This document shows, one piece after another, positions 7,501 to 7,723 of a DNA stretch of 7,723 bases. The stretch covers positions 8,964-16,686 of the forward strand of contig JAOZLO010000018.1 in assembly GCA_029934775.1 (NCBI GenBank), read 5' to 3'. This DNA is from Desulfocapsaceae bacterium (GTDB taxonomy: Bacteria > Desulfobacterota > Desulfobulbia > Desulfobulbales > Desulfocapsaceae). The stretch's first letter is position 1. Each line of letters opens with the position of its first letter. The notes beneath the pieces were generated by a model. The model did not search any database. It saw only the letters and a list, made by a program, of their open reading frames with translations, and had not been told where the DNA came from. Made by a program: the position numbers and the translations under genes.

Positions 7501-7723
7501 AATATTTTTTTTTGATCTGCTGCCTGCAGGCGACCGAACATGGGCAGAATTATAGCTTCACTTATTCTCTTTTTAAGTATGGTACAACATTCACGTATAT
7601 CACGTTCAGTTGGCAGGAAAACAAGAATATCTCCCCTTGGTTCACTGGAAAAAAGATCAATTACGGTTTTCACACAATGGTCAATTTCACTCATGTTGTC
7701 CCCGAGCTGATCCTCTTCAAGGA
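4545..7723 (-). CDS. hrpA: ATP-dependent RNA helicase HrpA (DEAH box), 5' end outside the window
   Basis: The frame stays open to the window edge: nine codons (LEEDQLGDN) precede the ATG at 7694, which is internal and not the start. About 1,058 residues are visible; E. coli HrpA is about 1,300, so the first RecA-like domain with the Walker A and DEAH motifs lies outside. Numbered from that ATG, GDILVFLPTERDI (21-33) opens the second RecA domain. Motif V is TNVAETS (77-83) and motif VI is QRKGRCGR (124-131). The HA2-type helical domain follows at about 160-265, with IQDPRIRP at 251-258. The OB-like region with FPGSNLF is near 380-386. From about 455 (LPIVTGRSVNFG) to the end runs DUF3418, which separates HrpA from the shorter HrpB. 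HrpA is a 3'-to-5' helicase acting on mRNA and on stalled or collided ribosomes. The gene is probably co-transcribed with the small membrane-peptide gene 7 nt downstream. Confidence 0.93.
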   Translation of the reverse strand, partial: LEEDQLGDNMSEIDHCVKTVIDLFSSEPRGDILVFLPTERDIRECCTILKKRISEAIILPMFGRLQAADQKKIFQGYKKTKIVVATNVAETSVTVPGIMYVVDSGLARISFYNVKAKTTSLPLSKISRASCDQRKGRCGRIGPGICIRLYSEEDFDNRQEYTLPEIQRSNLAEVILQMISLKLGDPAGFPFIDPPHSNAIREGYRLLYELGAITTDKTLTKNGWIMSNLPIDPCISSIIIAASENNCLREIKIIASVLAIQDPRIRPAELENAADTAHKQFSHPHSDFLALLNIWNNFHQVKDTVRSWSKLKKYCKSHYLSFQRMREWFDLHEQLERILQKRKGFTTNKIDGSYEQIHKSLLTGFLRNVALKKSKTIYRGGYNKELMIFPGSNLFNRSGQWIVAAGFLETGRLYALTVATIEPEWIESIAGALCKYSWTNPRWHKKSGQVIANENVSLFTLPIVTGRSVNFGNCHKKNVQQAREIFIQSALVQGELKGVYHFLQHNLSLIKNWEDTENKLRTRGLLADDLTLHNFYAEKISDDIFDQKTLDIFLKKRQDDTFLEMTENDVLIKKPDENVLADYPPSITIGALEISLDYNFVPGSKEDGVTFRLPIDFSHGISVQFFEWLVPGLLHEKLTFLIKGLPKNIRKKLIPVSQSVNQILDDITHYSGSFYGTVELSILKQFKIPVRRSDWPDNLPNHLRPRFILFDSSGKDQVSGRNLKQLLEPQSPVSESRNEDILQEQEEKTVAFWEKGEYTGWKFDGLPNTIPLYTQKGVPSGFLYPSLIPDHDRRCIKIRFTKNKVTVENQNCAGMLYLYRLHFSSQYKSLKKTCRTSLSGPSVLWLIENGLNHKQLLDVLLDFIMRSIIGRPSGTIETLSVFNEKIAKVKSNGLYSNGVIICNNLMGLLRKRKEVRDAIHKVFSNHNGSKFLDQDRQILFKQLIDEIVAADFLRYGISADIDNLHRRLRSLSIRLERFSLNPAKDAHKEKQLSPHLENLKNLGKKENDLSADALVHYRKYRQMIAEYRILIFSPEIKVSPPVSSKKLQQQWQLILEKC

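Noticed and set aside
7692..7694. ATG as the hrpA start codon
   Set aside because: The frame continues upstream without a stop to the window edge, and HrpA needs an N-terminal RecA domain that is missing. This Met is internal.
4545..7723. Assignment as HrpB
   Set aside because: The long C-terminal part with LPIVTGRSVNFG and the final EYRILIF region matches HrpA DUF3418, which HrpB lacks.

Overview
This 7.7 kb chromosomal-looking window comes from a Gram-negative bacterium. It is moderately AT-rich by eye. The evidence for Gram-negative is the tail of a probable CMP-Kdo synthetase (lipopolysaccharide pathway) and a full-length-type HrpA RNA helicase with its long C-terminal DUF3418 region. 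The very long CofD/YvcK-like protein next to a soluble hybrid histidine kinase fits Desulfobacterota (the Desulfobulbales-type sulfate reducers). That placement is inference, not proof. I see no tRNA, rRNA, CRISPR array, insertion sequence or phage gene.

Layout. On the + strand are the 3' end of a kdsB-like nucleotidyltransferase gene (1-74), a CofD/YvcK-family gene about twice the usual length (71-2365, best start TTG), and a REC-PAS-HisKA-HATPase-REC hybrid kinase gene (2393-4390). The first two overlap by 4 nt (TTGA) and the next gap is 27 nt, so the three probably form one operon. On the - strand is a large 3' portion of hrpA (4545-7723, its 5' end beyond the window). It is followed 7 nt downstream by an easily missed 45-codon gene for a very hydrophobic peptide (4400-4537), whose ribosome-binding site overlaps the hrpA stop codon. 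The two transcription units converge with only 9 bp between stop codons. No gene-free stretch exceeds 30 bp.

How they may work together. The + strand genes join cell-envelope sugar activation (KdsB) to a CofD/YvcK-type protein; some YvcK proteins bind UDP-sugars and act in envelope homeostasis. Next comes a cytosolic kinase with no output domain and no response-regulator partner in view. The reading that the kinase senses or controls the same process rests only on gene order. HrpA acts on RNA and stalled ribosomes and is probably functionally unrelated; its small membrane-protein companion is unknown.

The least ordinary items are the roughly 280-residue unassigned C-terminal region of the CofD-like protein, the CofD-kinase pairing, the degenerate second receiver domain, and the 45-aa membrane peptide. 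Nothing here proves a new system.
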